Below, in pieces: positions 45,226-53,960 of a DNA stretch of 64,000 nt. The notes beneath the pieces were generated by a model. It was not told where the DNA came from, did not search any database, and saw only the letters and a list, made by a program, of their open reading frames with translations. A program made the translations under genes and the position numbers. Position 1 is the first letter of the stretch. Each line of letters opens with the position of its first letter. This stretch comes from Lacunisphaera sp. (GTDB lineage Bacteria > Verrucomicrobiota > Verrucomicrobiia > Opitutales > Opitutaceae): NCBI GenBank assembly GCA_009695095.1, contig SIBQ01000001.1, forward strand, positions 151,928-215,927, given 5' to 3'.

Positions 45226-46215
45226 ATGATCGAGGTCAAAAATCTCACACGGGTGTTCCGCACCTACAAGAAGCAGCCCGGTCTCTGGGGCGGCGTGAAG
45301 GGCCTGTTCAAGCGTGACTTTGAAGAGACGTGCGCCGCGGACAATGTCAGCTTCCGCATCGAGGCGGGCGAGTTCGTCGGCTTCCTCGGGCCCAACGGTG
45401 CGGGCAAAACCACGACACTCAAGATGCTCTCCGGCCTCATCATTCCGACCAGCGGCACGGCGCGCGTCGCGGGCTTCGACCCAACCAGGCGCGAAAGCGC
45501 CTACCGCCGGCTTTTCGCCCTCGTGCTCGGCCAGAAGAACCAGCTCTGGTGGGACCTGCCCGCCATCGAATCCTTTTACTTGCTGCGCGCCATTTACGGC
45601 CTGCCCGCCGACCAGTTCAAGACCACACTCGCCGAACTTGTGGCCCTGCTCTCCGTGGAGAAAAAACTCAATGTCATGGTGCGCGAGCTCTCGCTCGGCG
45701 AACGCATGAAGATGGAGCTGATCGCCGCGCTGCTGCACCGCCCGCGCGTGCTCTTCCTCGACGAGCCGACGATCGGCCTCGATGTCATGTCGCAGAAGGC
45801 CGTGCGCGAGTTCCTGCGCGACTACAACCGCCGTTACCAGACCACCATCCTGCTCACAAGCCACTACATGGCCGACATCTCGCATTTGTGCGAACGTGTC
45901 ATCGTCATCGACCACGGCAAAAAGATCTACGATGGCGACCTCGACCGGATCGCCGGCGCCGGCGCGCGCCAGCGCATCATCAAGTTCAAGCCGCGCAACA
46001 GCTCCTTCCCCCCGGACTGGCAACCCGCGTACGGCGTCTGCAAGGTTTGCGACGACGGCGAGATCCTCCTCCACGTGCCCAGCGAGCACGTCACCGCCGT
46101 ATGCTCGCAAATCCTCACGCAAGGCGCCGTGGACGACATCACCATCCAAGACGTCCCGCTCGAGGACATCATCACCGAGCTGTTCTCGCGCGGGGTCGCG
46201 GCAGCTGCAAAATAA
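45226..46215 (+). CDS. ABC-2 type transporter ATP-binding protein
   Basis: 329 residues from the ATG at 45226. Walker A is GPNGAGKTT near residue 62, the Q-loop region reads LVLGQKNQLWWDLPAIESF, the signature is ELSLGERMK and Walker B is VLFLDEPTIGLD, with the switch His in LLTSHYMADI. The LWWDLP insertion and the C-terminal domain fit the subfamily that works with DUF990/ABC-2 permeases in export. No permease gene is adjacent on either side, which is unusual; it may act with one encoded elsewhere. A TTCGTGCTCTTCGCGCCC repeat sits just before the start. Confidence 0.87.
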   Translation: MIEVKNLTRVFRTYKKQPGLWGGVKGLFKRDFEETCAADNVSFRIEAGEFVGFLGPNGAGKTTTLKMLSGLIIPTSGTARVAGFDPTRRESAYRRLFALVLGQKNQLWWDLPAIESFYLLRAIYGLPADQFKTTLAELVALLSVEKKLNVMVRELSLGERMKMELIAALLHRPRVLFLDEPTIGLDVMSQKAVREFLRDYNRRYQTTILLTSHYMADISHLCERVIVIDHGKKIYDGDLDRIAGAGARQRIIKFKPRNSSFPPDWQPAYGVCKVCDDGEILLHVPSEHVTAVCSQILTQGAVDDITIQDVPLEDIITELFSRGVAAAAK

Positions 46216-46316
46216 CGATTATTTGGCGAACCCCCCGCTCGCTCCGGGCGGCCGGGACTAGCTTCGGATTGCTAAACTGAGGAGGTGCCTCCAGCCTTCC
46301 CCCCTCAGTTCCACCC

Positions 46317-47448
46317 ATGCTCGACACCCCGCCAACCTCACCCGCCACGGCCACGGCGCGCCCCAAGGTGCTCGTCATTGATGACGAACTGGGCCCGCGG
46401 GAAAGCATGAGCTACCTGCTGCAGGATGAATTCGACGTGCAGACCGCCGACCGCGTGGACCGCGGCCTCGAGCTGGTTGGCCGCGAATCCTTCGCCGTGG
46501 TGGTCATGGATATCCGCATGCCTCAGAAAAACGGCATCCAGGGCCTGGAGGAATTGCGCAAGATCGACCCCTACGCCTCTGTTATTATGATGACCGGCTA
46601 CGGGGCGCTCGCCTCGGCGCAGGTGGCGATGAGCCTCGGCGCCAACGAGTATCTCAAGAAGCCGTTCGACGTCGACGTGCTGCAGCAGGCGGTGCGCCGC
46701 CACGCCCGCGAGGCCCTGGAACGCAAGAAGCGCTCCGCACTGCTCAAGCACCTCGAGGGAATGTATGAGGCGGTGAAGCTGGAGCAGAAGAAAAACCAGA
46801 TGCAGGTCGGTTACGGCGAGGCCGCCGCCGAGATGGTCCACGACATCTGCAACCCGCTTGTCGTCACCATCGGTTACACGAACATGCTGCTCGACGAGGC
46901 GCGTCAGCTGCCCGCCGGCTCGCCCGCGATGCAGCGCATCCTGCACTACGCCGAAAGACTGGAGCGATGTTCCGATTTCTGCCTGCACCTGGCGGAATCC
47001 TGGCGCCAGAGCACGCGCGCGCTCGGCAAGAGCGAAACCTTCGACCTGCGGGTGGTCGCAGAGGAAACCCGCTCGATTTTGTTCCTTGATTCCCCGTGCA
47101 TTGAGGTCAAGAGCGACCAGGACGTGCCAATCACCGGTATTCGCTTTGAGGTCATGCGGGTGCTGCAGAATCTCCTGAAGAATTCGCTCGAAGCGGGCGC
47201 GACGTGGGTCGTCATCTCCCTCTGGAAGGAGGCGGTCAAGGCCGTGGTGGACAACGGTGCTGGCCTACCCCCGGAAGCCATGGCGATCGTTCTCCATAAG
47301 CCGATCGCCTCCACCAAGGCGCACGGCACCGGGCTTGGTCTGACCATCTGCCGCCCGCGAAATTCTCCGCCTCCACGGCGGCACCCTCTCGGCCGGTCCC
47401 GGCATCAAGGGCACGGATATCCAGATTTCGTTCGGCTCCCTGCGGTAG
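46317..47448 (+). pseudogene. Receiver plus histidine kinase protein with a late frameshift
   Basis: The frame starts at 46317. A receiver domain (about 17-135) has KVLVIDDELGPRESM, the phospho-accepting Asp in VVMDIRMPQKNG and the Lys in EYLKKPFDVD. A linker helix follows, then the H-box MVHDICNPLVVTIGYTNMLL, an N-box in MRVLQNLLKNSLEAGA, the G1 box DNGAGLPP and GTGLGLTIC. After TICR the frame is lost at 47353-47361 (GCCGCCCGCG). The expected end ILRLHGGTLSAGPGIKGTDI is found one frame over and stops at 47448. One extra base, probably a C, explains this. Only the last 30 residues are affected. Confidence 0.75.
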
Positions 47449-47500
47449 GGCGCGTTATCCCTTACGCGCCGCGGCGGATTAAGGATAATCCGCCCTACCA
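47445..47500. repeat. Palindrome of the TAGGGCGGG family, copy 3
   Basis: GTAGGGCGCGTTATCCCTTA followed by CGCGCC, then GGCGGATTAAGGATAATCCG and CCCTACC. The ends GTAGGGCG and CGCCCTAC are inverse. The left end overlaps the stop codon TAG of the kinase gene in its restored frame. The rmuC start follows 50 bases later. Confidence 0.8.
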
Positions 47501-47550
47501 GTCCGCCCGGGCTCGACTCCATCCCAGCCACCCGCTTCACTCCATCCCTG

Positions 47551-48813
47551 ATGGATATCGTGATCGCACTCCTCTGCCTCGTCGTCGGCGCCGCCCTGGG
47601 CTGGTTCATCGCCCAATCCCGCGCGGCCGCCTCGATCGAGCGCGCGCGCCTCGCCACCGAACAGGTGGCCAAACTCGAGGCCGAACTGACCACCCTGCGC
47701 GCCCGGGCCACCGAGCTGGAGACCGAGCGCGGCGCGCTCAAGGAGGCCCAGGCCAAGCTGCTCGAATCCTTCAAGGCTCTCTCCGCCGACGCCCTCCGCT
47801 CCAACAACCAGTCCTTCCTCGAGCTGGCCCGCGAGACTTTTGGGAAACTCCACCAACAATCCGCCGACGAACTCGGCAAGCGCCAGCAGGCCATCGACTC
47901 GATGGTCAAGCCGCTCAAGGAGTCGCTGGAGAAGGTCGACGCCAAGATCGGTGAGATGGAAAAGACCCGCGCCGGCGCCTACGGCCAGCTTTCTGAGCAG
48001 TTGAAATCGCTCACGACGACCCAGGGCCAGCTCCAGGCCGAGGCCGCCAAGCTCTCCACTGCGCTCAGCTCCACCCGCACGGCCGGCACTTGGGGCGAGG
48101 TGCAGCTTCGCCGGGTCATCGAGCTTTCGGGCATGACATCCTATTGTGATTTCGTCGTCCAAACGGCCGCGGCTAGCGGCGACCGTCCCGACGTTGTCGT
48201 CCGGCTGCCCGGCAACCAGCAGATCGTCATAGACGCTAAGGCGCCGAATGAAGCCTATCGCGAGGCCGCCAATGCCTCCGACGAGAAGACGCGCAGCGAA
48301 AAACTCGCCGAGCACGCCGCCAAAGTCCGCGGTCACATTGATGCGCTCGGCGCCAAAAATTATTGGGAGCAGTTTCAGCCCTCGCCTGAGTTCGTCGTGC
48401 TCTTTCTGCCCGGCGACCAGTTCCTCGCCGGTGCATTGCAGGCCGATTCCTCCCTGTTCGACCGGGCGATCGCCAAAAAAGTGGTGCTGGCCACGCCGGC
48501 CACGCTCATCGCCCTGCTCAAGGCCGCCGCCTGCGGCTGGCGGCAGGAATCCGTTTCCAAGAACGCCGAGGAAATCGCCGACCTCGGCCGCCAGCTCTAT
48601 GACCGCATCGCCGGTTTCGCGGACAATCTCGACAAGGTCGGCCGCGGCCTCGAGACCGCCAGCAAGGCCTACAATTTCGCCGTCGGCTCGTTCGAGCAGA
48701 CCCTGCTGCCCGGCGCGCGCAAATTTTCCGAGCTCGGCGCCAAGGGCGTGAAGGAACTCGCTGACCCGGCGCCCACCGAGACCACCCCGCGCGACGTGCT
48801 GAAGCGGGCGTAA
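47551..48813 (+). CDS. rmuC: DNA recombination protein RmuC homologue
   Basis: A 420-residue protein. One N-terminal membrane helix (VIALLCLVVGAALGWFIAQ) is followed by a long coiled coil to about residue 175. The nuclease-like RmuC domain then shows AGTWGEVQLRRVIELSGM, DRPDVVVRLPGNQQIVIDAK with the conserved DAK, FVVLFLPGDQFL and ATPATLIALLKAAACGWRQE. RmuC limits DNA inversions at short repeats in Escherichia coli, which is interesting in a genome this rich in inverted repeats, though no direct link is shown. Its normal length and a good start make the call firm. Confidence 0.93.
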   Translation: MDIVIALLCLVVGAALGWFIAQSRAAASIERARLATEQVAKLEAELTTLRARATELETERGALKEAQAKLLESFKALSADALRSNNQSFLELARETFGKLHQQSADELGKRQQAIDSMVKPLKESLEKVDAKIGEMEKTRAGAYGQLSEQLKSLTTTQGQLQAEAAKLSTALSSTRTAGTWGEVQLRRVIELSGMTSYCDFVVQTAAASGDRPDVVVRLPGNQQIVIDAKAPNEAYREAANASDEKTRSEKLAEHAAKVRGHIDALGAKNYWEQFQPSPEFVVLFLPGDQFLAGALQADSSLFDRAIAKKVVLATPATLIALLKAAACGWRQESVSKNAEEIADLGRQLYDRIAGFADNLDKVGRGLETASKAYNFAVGSFEQTLLPGARKFSELGAKGVKELADPAPTETTPRDVLKRA

Positions 48814-48816
48814 GTT

Positions 48817-48900
48817 GTGGAGGGGCCGCGTCCGTGCGGACCGTTTTTGTGGAAGGTCGGTCTCCTGACCGACCGCGGCCCGTCGGGAGACGGGCCCTCC
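48817..48900. repeat. Palindrome GGAGGGGCC...GGGCCCTCC
   Basis: The outer arms GTGGAGGGGCCGCG and GTCGGGAGACGGGCCCTCC surround the inner hairpin GGTCGGTCTCCTGACCGACC. It lies between rmuC and the MOSC gene. From 48908 a single TTCGTGCATTTTCGTGGATT arm of the CACGAAAA family follows up to the MOSC start. Confidence 0.7.
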
Positions 48901-48946
48901 AATTTTCTTTTCGTGCATTTTCGTGGATTTCGTGGGCAAATTCCCC

Positions 48947-49750
48947 ATGCCCAGCGTCACCGGCCTGTTCATCTACCCCGTCAAATCCTGCCGCGGCCTC
49001 GCCGTGCCTTCGGCCGAGCTCGACGACCACGGCTTTATCGGCGACCGGCGCTTTATGGTCGTGACCGAGGCGGAAGGGATGTTTCTCACCCAGCGCGCCC
49101 ATCCGCGCATGGCTCTGATCGAAACCACGCTCAACCGGGATTCGCTCTTCCTCTCCTCCCCCGCCCGCGGCTCCGTCACCATCCCGCTCAACGCCTCCCA
49201 CGGGCAGCGCCGCGTGACAGTCTGGAAAAGCACGGTCAACGCGGATGATTGCGGCGAGGAAGCCGCGGAATGGCTCACGGCCTTTCTCGGGCTGTCCCTG
49301 CGGCTCGTGCGGATGGGCGGCACCTTCCAGCGGCCGAACTTAAAGCCCGCGGCACTGGCGGGTGATGTCGTCACCTTTGCCGACAGCTGCCCGTTCCTCA
49401 TCATCTGCGAGGCCTCGCTAGCCGACCTTAACTCGCGCCTGGCGCAACCGCTGCCCATGAACCGTTTCCGACCGAACATCGTCGTGCAGGGCTGCGCGGC
49501 ATTCGCCGAGGACAACTGGACCCGGTTCAAGATCGGTGGCCTGGTGTTCCGCACCGCCGGCCCCAGTGTCCGCTGCCCAATCACGACGACCGACCAGCTC
49601 ACGGCGGTGCGCGGCAAGGAGCCGCTCAAGACTCTTGCCACCTATCGTCGCGACCCGGCCGACCCGGGCGTCGTCGTCTTCGGCGTCAACCTCATCCATG
49701 AGACCAAGCGCGGCACGCTGCGCGTCGGCGCAATGGTGGAGCCAGTTTAA
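48947..49750 (+). CDS. MOSC domain protein (YcbX/mARC-like)
   Basis: 267 residues from the ATG at 48947. The N-terminal MOSC_N beta-barrel shows LFIYPVKSCRGLAVPSAELD and GDRRFMVVTEAEGMFLTQR. The C-terminal MOSC domain has PFLIICEASLADLNSRL, MNRFRPNIVV and the conserved cysteine in AGPSVRCPITTTDQ, which in mARC and YcbX proteins coordinates the molybdenum cofactor. The family reduces N-hydroxylated compounds. No ferredoxin domain is fused, unlike YcbX. It is flanked by palindromic repeats on both sides. Confidence 0.88.
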   Translation: MPSVTGLFIYPVKSCRGLAVPSAELDDHGFIGDRRFMVVTEAEGMFLTQRAHPRMALIETTLNRDSLFLSSPARGSVTIPLNASHGQRRVTVWKSTVNADDCGEEAAEWLTAFLGLSLRLVRMGGTFQRPNLKPAALAGDVVTFADSCPFLIICEASLADLNSRLAQPLPMNRFRPNIVVQGCAAFAEDNWTRFKIGGLVFRTAGPSVRCPITTTDQLTAVRGKEPLKTLATYRRDPADPGVVVFGVNLIHETKRGTLRVGAMVEPV

Positions 49751-49918
49751 CCACAGTTTACACTGATGGAACCGGATAAATATCCCGTGCATGTCATTCT
49801 GAGCGAAGCGAAGAATCCAGAATTATTCTTGCGGCGAACATGCCGCTGGCTTCTTCGCTGCGCTCAGGATGACCCGCGAGCGATCAATCCGTGTTTATCG
49901 GTGTTATCCGTGGTCAAG
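49750..49918. repeat. Nested palindromic element, copy 3
   Basis: The outer arms ACCACAGTTTACACTGATGG and GTTTATCGGTGTTATCCGTG GT surround an inner palindrome at 49793-49873. The inner one starts GTCATTCTGAGCGAAGCGAA and ends CTTCGCTGCGCTCAGGATGA then C. It begins at the last base of the MOSC stop codon and fills the gap to the next gene. Confidence 0.85.
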
Positions 49919-49938
49919 CTGTATTTTCTGGAGCACCG

Positions 49939-50220
49939 ATGAACCTGTTAAAACAATTCACCACCTACGAGAGCCTGCTTGCCATTGGGGTCACGCTGGT
50001 CATGAGCGGCATCATCCTGCGCGGTTTCGCGGCCAGCACCCGCCGGGATCTGGCGCGACGGGAACAGCACCGGCTCGACGAACGTCGAACAGGTGAAGCC
50101 AGCCTCAACGAACAACTGGACCGGCCGCCCGGCTGGTTCGAAGAAAACCTCGGATTGCTGGCCAACCTCATCCTGGCGGCCGGCGTGGTGATTTCGGCCG
50201 TGGCTTTCTGGCGCAACTGA
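49939..50220 (+). CDS. Small membrane protein of unknown function
   Basis: A 93-residue protein. Two membrane helices (LLAIGVTLVMSGIILRGF and LGLLANLILAAGVVISAVAF) are joined by a very basic, charged loop of about 40 residues (STRRDLARREQHRLDERRTG). No family was recognised. The ATG at 49939 is the first good start after the nested repeat. It converges with the RF-like gene; the stops are four bases apart. Confidence 0.6.
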   Translation: MNLLKQFTTYESLLAIGVTLVMSGIILRGFAASTRRDLARREQHRLDERRTGEASLNEQLDRPPGWFEENLGLLANLILAAGVVISAVAFWRN

Positions 50221-50223
50221 CAC

Positions 50224-50634
50224 TCACCAGTCGCCGCTGACGCGCCCGCGCGCCGACTTGTTTTTGGCGCGGTGTTTCTTGGTCTCGATCATCCGAACCT
50301 TCTGGCCGTGTGATTTCTGGCGCTTCTGCCGGCGGGCGAGTTCTCGCGCTGCTTGGGCCTGGCTGACCGCCGCCTGCCGCCGTCCTTCCAGCTTTCCGGC
50401 CAGTTCCTGCCACGCGAGCTGCCGGTTGACCGTCTGGCTGCGCTCACGCTGGCAGCGCACAAGGAGGCCGGTCGGCCGGTGCTGGAGCCAGACTGTGGAC
50501 GAGGTTTTATTGATCTTCTGGCCGCCCGCCCCGGCCCCGCGGACAAAGCGTTCCTCGACCTCCTCCGGGCGCACGCCCAGGGAGACAAATCGCGCCCGCA
50601 GCGGCGCTTCCACGATGTCGGGAAAATCGGCCAT
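50224..50634 (-). CDS. Peptide chain release factor-like protein (GGQ domain)
   Basis: 136 residues from the ATG at 50634. The class I release factor domain 3 carries RGAGAGGQKINKTSSTVWLQ, with the GGQ that triggers peptidyl-tRNA hydrolysis, and continues with HRPTGLLVRCQRERSQTVNR. It lacks codon-recognition domains. The basic tail (RRQKRQKSHGQKVRMIETKK) would enter the empty mRNA channel, as in ArfB/YaeJ or the RF-H type. It therefore probably rescues stalled ribosomes. Its N-terminal segment ARFVSLGVRPEEVEERFVRG fits this family. ArfB identity is likely but not proven. Confidence 0.85.
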   Translation of the reverse strand: MADFPDIVEAPLRARFVSLGVRPEEVEERFVRGAGAGGQKINKTSSTVWLQHRPTGLLVRCQRERSQTVNRQLAWQELAGKLEGRRQAAVSQAQAARELARRQKRQKSHGQKVRMIETKKHRAKNKSARGRVSGDW

Positions 50635-50643
50635 GCTCTGGTT

Positions 50644-50742
50644 TAGCCACAAAGAGTCACAAAATGACACGAAAATTTAAGGCGCAATCCAGTCTGGTCT
50701 GCCTTGATTTTTTATGCCTTTTAGCGACTTTTCGTGGCCAAC
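50644..50742. repeat. CACAAAAAGTCACGAAAA palindrome, copy 2
   Basis: The left arm TAGCCACAAAGAGTCACAAA and right arm TTTTAGCGACTTTTCGTGGC are imperfect inverses. It sits between the divergent RF-like gene and moxR. Another tract, CACTTGTCACTGGTCACTCA then TCACTTATCAC at 50790-50822, ends just before the moxR start. Confidence 0.75.
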
Positions 50743-50828
50743 TGCTGAAACTCCGTGTCACTTCGTCAGTCGCAACGGCGCCAAGCTCTTCACTTGTCAC
50801 TGGTCACTCATCACTTATCACTTCCCCT

Positions 50829-51797
<969 letters not shown>

Positions 51798-51800
<3 letters not shown>

Positions 51801-51900
51801 TGTGTGATATATGACATGTGACCAGCCAAGCGGCTACCACTGTCGATATCCCTATGAACGAACCCGCCACAAGTCACACTTCACTTGTCACATCGCAACT
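51798..51900. repeat. TGTGATGTGTGATATATGAC palindrome across the DUF58 start
   Basis: The left arm GTGTGATGTGTGATATATGA then CATGTGACC begins at the moxR stop (TGA). The right arm CACAAGTCACACTTCACTTG then TCACATCGC lies inside the first 15 codons of the DUF58 gene and encodes ATSHTSLVTSQ. The words match the tract before moxR (50790-50822). Confidence 0.65.
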
Positions 51901-52786
51901 GGCGCTCCTGCGCCAGTTGGAATGGCGCGTGCGCCACGCCGTGGAGAACGTGCTCAGCGGCGAATACCGCTCCGCCTTCCGCGGCCGCGGCATGGAGTTC
52001 GACCAGGTCGTCAAATACACCTACGGCGACGACATTCGCGACATCGACTGGAACGTCACCGCCCGGCTCGGCGAGCCCTACCGCAAGAAATTCATCGAGG
52101 AACGCGAGGTCTCGTTGCTCCTCCTGTTTGAGGACAGTGTCAGCCTGCAATTCGGCTCTGGCGCGCAGTCCAAGCGCGAAGCGCTGCTCGAGCTGGCCGG
52201 ACTCGTCATGATGCTTGGCGCGGTCAACCGAGACCGTGTCGGCTTCCTCCACGCCTCGCCCGCCGGTTACACCCTGAAGGAGCCGGTGCGCGGCCGCGGC
52301 CAGATCTTGCACGCCGCCGCCACCCTGCTCGGCCAATCACCGCCCTCGCTGTCTTCCCCTGCCGGCTCCGAGCTTCCTGCTCCCAGCTTCATCCCCTGGC
52401 GGCTCCTCGCCAAGGCCGCGCCGCGTCATAGCATCCTGATCTGGCTCGGCGATTTTCCGCCGCGGGTCGAGCCCGAGGGCTGGAGCGTGCTCTCGCGGCG
52501 TTACCAGACGATGGGCTTCCGGGTGGATGACCCGTGGGACAGCGAACTGCCCCATGACCGCATGCTCACCACCTATGATCCCGTGGCGGGCCGGGTCGTC
52601 ACGCTCAATGGCACCTCGTCGGGGCAGCGCGCCGCTCACGCCGCCTGGGCGCAACAGCGCGAAAACGCCCACCGCAGCCTCTTTCCCGATCCCCTGAGCC
52701 GGCTCGTGGTCCGCACCGACGAGGAACGGCTCGACGCCCTCGTGCGCTTTTTCCACGCCCGCATGTTCGCGCGCCACCGCCGCTGA
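51854..52786 (+). CDS. DUF58 protein of the Bat operon
   Basis: A 310-residue protein. The DUF58 signature reads LSGEYRSAFRGRGMEFDQVV and YGDDIRDIDWNVTARLGEPY, followed by KKFIEEREVSLLLLFEDSVS, a degenerate von Willebrand fold. It probably links the MoxR ATPase to the membrane proteins BatA and BatB. The linker SSPAGSELPAPSF (about 170-185) is encoded by a CTCCGAGCTTCCTGCTCCCA tract of the CTCCCTGCTCCC family, and the N terminus by another repeat. Apart from these, length and order are normal. BatA follows after 130 bases. Confidence 0.9.
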   Translation: MNEPATSHTSLVTSQLALLRQLEWRVRHAVENVLSGEYRSAFRGRGMEFDQVVKYTYGDDIRDIDWNVTARLGEPYRKKFIEEREVSLLLLFEDSVSLQFGSGAQSKREALLELAGLVMMLGAVNRDRVGFLHASPAGYTLKEPVRGRGQILHAAATLLGQSPPSLSSPAGSELPAPSFIPWRLLAKAAPRHSILIWLGDFPPRVEPEGWSVLSRRYQTMGFRVDDPWDSELPHDRMLTTYDPVAGRVVTLNGTSSGQRAAHAAWAQQRENAHRSLFPDPLSRLVVRTDEERLDALVRFFHARMFARHRR

Positions 52787-52793
52787 CGCAGGG

Positions 52794-52912
52794 AAAACTC
52801 CAAACGCCCATGTGCAAACGCCAAACAAATCTGAAAAATCCAGGAAGTGTTATTTTTGTCTTTTGGCCTTGGGTATGCCTTGGCGTTTGGAGTTTTGGAT
52901 TTGAAATTTAGG
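52794..52912. repeat. AAACTCCAAACGCC palindrome before batA
   Basis: The left arm AAAACTCCAAACGCCCATGT and further CAAACGCCAAACAAATC are inverse to CTTGGCGTTTGGAGTTTTGG then ATTTGAAATTT. The element fills the gap between the DUF58 gene and batA and ends a few bases before the batA start. Confidence 0.8.
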
Positions 52913-52916
52913 ACTG

Positions 52917-53960
52917 ATGCTCACGACAAACTATACCCTCAATGATCCTTTGTGGCTGCTGGCGTTGCTCGCCCTGCCGCCGCTCGTCTGGGTACGCGGC
53001 CGGCGCGGCGCCCCGGTGCTCATCGTGCCGTTCGCCGCGGCCTGGCACCGGCCGTCGCTAATCCCGTCCTCCCGCTGGCCCGCCACCCTGGCCATGACCG
53101 GCCTCGTCCTGCTCATCGTGGCGCTCGCCCGGCCGATCAAGGTCGAGGACCGGCGCGAGGTGAAGCAGCAGGGCTACGACCTGATGCTTTCCATCGACCT
53201 TTCCGGCTCGATGCTCGCCGAGGATTACGAGCGCGACGGCGAGCGCATCAACCGCCTGCAGGCCATCAAGCCCATCATCCAGGCCTTTATCAACCAGCGC
53301 ACCAACGACCGCATCGGCATGGTGGTCTTTTCCGGCCGCGCCTACACCCTCGCTCCGCTGACTTTCGATCACGAATGGCTCAGCCGCCAGGTCGAGCGCC
53401 TCAAACTCGGCATGATCGAGGACGGCACGGCCATCGGCGACGGACTCGGTGTGGCGCTCACCCGGCTGGAGCAGGCCGGCCGCGAGGAGGGCAACCGGCG
53501 CAAGGGCGCCTTTGTGGTGCTCATGACCGACGGCGCCAATAACCGCGGCTTGCTCACCCCCGAGCAGGCGACCGAGATCGCCAAAGCGCGCGGCCTGCCC
53601 GTCTACACCATCGGCGCCGGCCGCGACGGCCTTGTGCCGATGCCGGTATTCGACGACAACAACAACAAGATCGGCTACCGCCGGATGATCTCCGACCTCG
53701 ACGAGGGCCAGTTGCGCGCCATCGCCGACGCCACCGGAGGCAAGTTCTTCCGCGCATTTGACGTTGATACCACCGAGAAGGCCTTCGCTGCGATCGACCG
53801 GGCGCAGAAGATTGAGTTCACCGCCAAGTCCTACCTGGTGACGACCGAATTTTTCGCCTGGTTCGCCGTGCCGGGCGCCGCGCTGCTCTTCCTGGGCGCG
53901 CTGTTCGCGCTGCCCCCGCAATGGCCCTTCCGCCGGAAGCGCGCGGCCGCCCCCGCATGA
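52917..53960 (+). CDS. batA: BatA-like von Willebrand domain membrane protein
   Basis: A 347-residue protein. Two N-terminal helices (LWLLALLALPPLVWV and WPATLAMTGLVLLIVALARP) precede a von Willebrand A domain with a complete metal site: DLSGSM, the Thr in EDGTAIGDGLGVALTR and MTDGANN. A last membrane helix near 315-335 anchors the C terminus. BatA proteins in Bacteroides and spirochaetes are linked to oxygen or stress tolerance, but the mechanism is unknown. Its stop overlaps the batB start (ATGA), which couples the two. Confidence 0.92.
   Translation: MLTTNYTLNDPLWLLALLALPPLVWVRGRRGAPVLIVPFAAAWHRPSLIPSSRWPATLAMTGLVLLIVALARPIKVEDRREVKQQGYDLMLSIDLSGSMLAEDYERDGERINRLQAIKPIIQAFINQRTNDRIGMVVFSGRAYTLAPLTFDHEWLSRQVERLKLGMIEDGTAIGDGLGVALTRLEQAGREEGNRRKGAFVVLMTDGANNRGLLTPEQATEIAKARGLPVYTIGAGRDGLVPMPVFDDNNNKIGYRRMISDLDEGQLRAIADATGGKFFRAFDVDTTEKAFAAIDRAQKIEFTAKSYLVTTEFFAWFAVPGAALLFLGALFALPPQWPFRRKRAAAPA

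Noticed and set aside
21626..49873. CRISPR-like array made of the GTCATTCTGAGCG copies
   Set aside because: The copies are kilobases apart, palindromic over about 80 bases and not regularly spaced.
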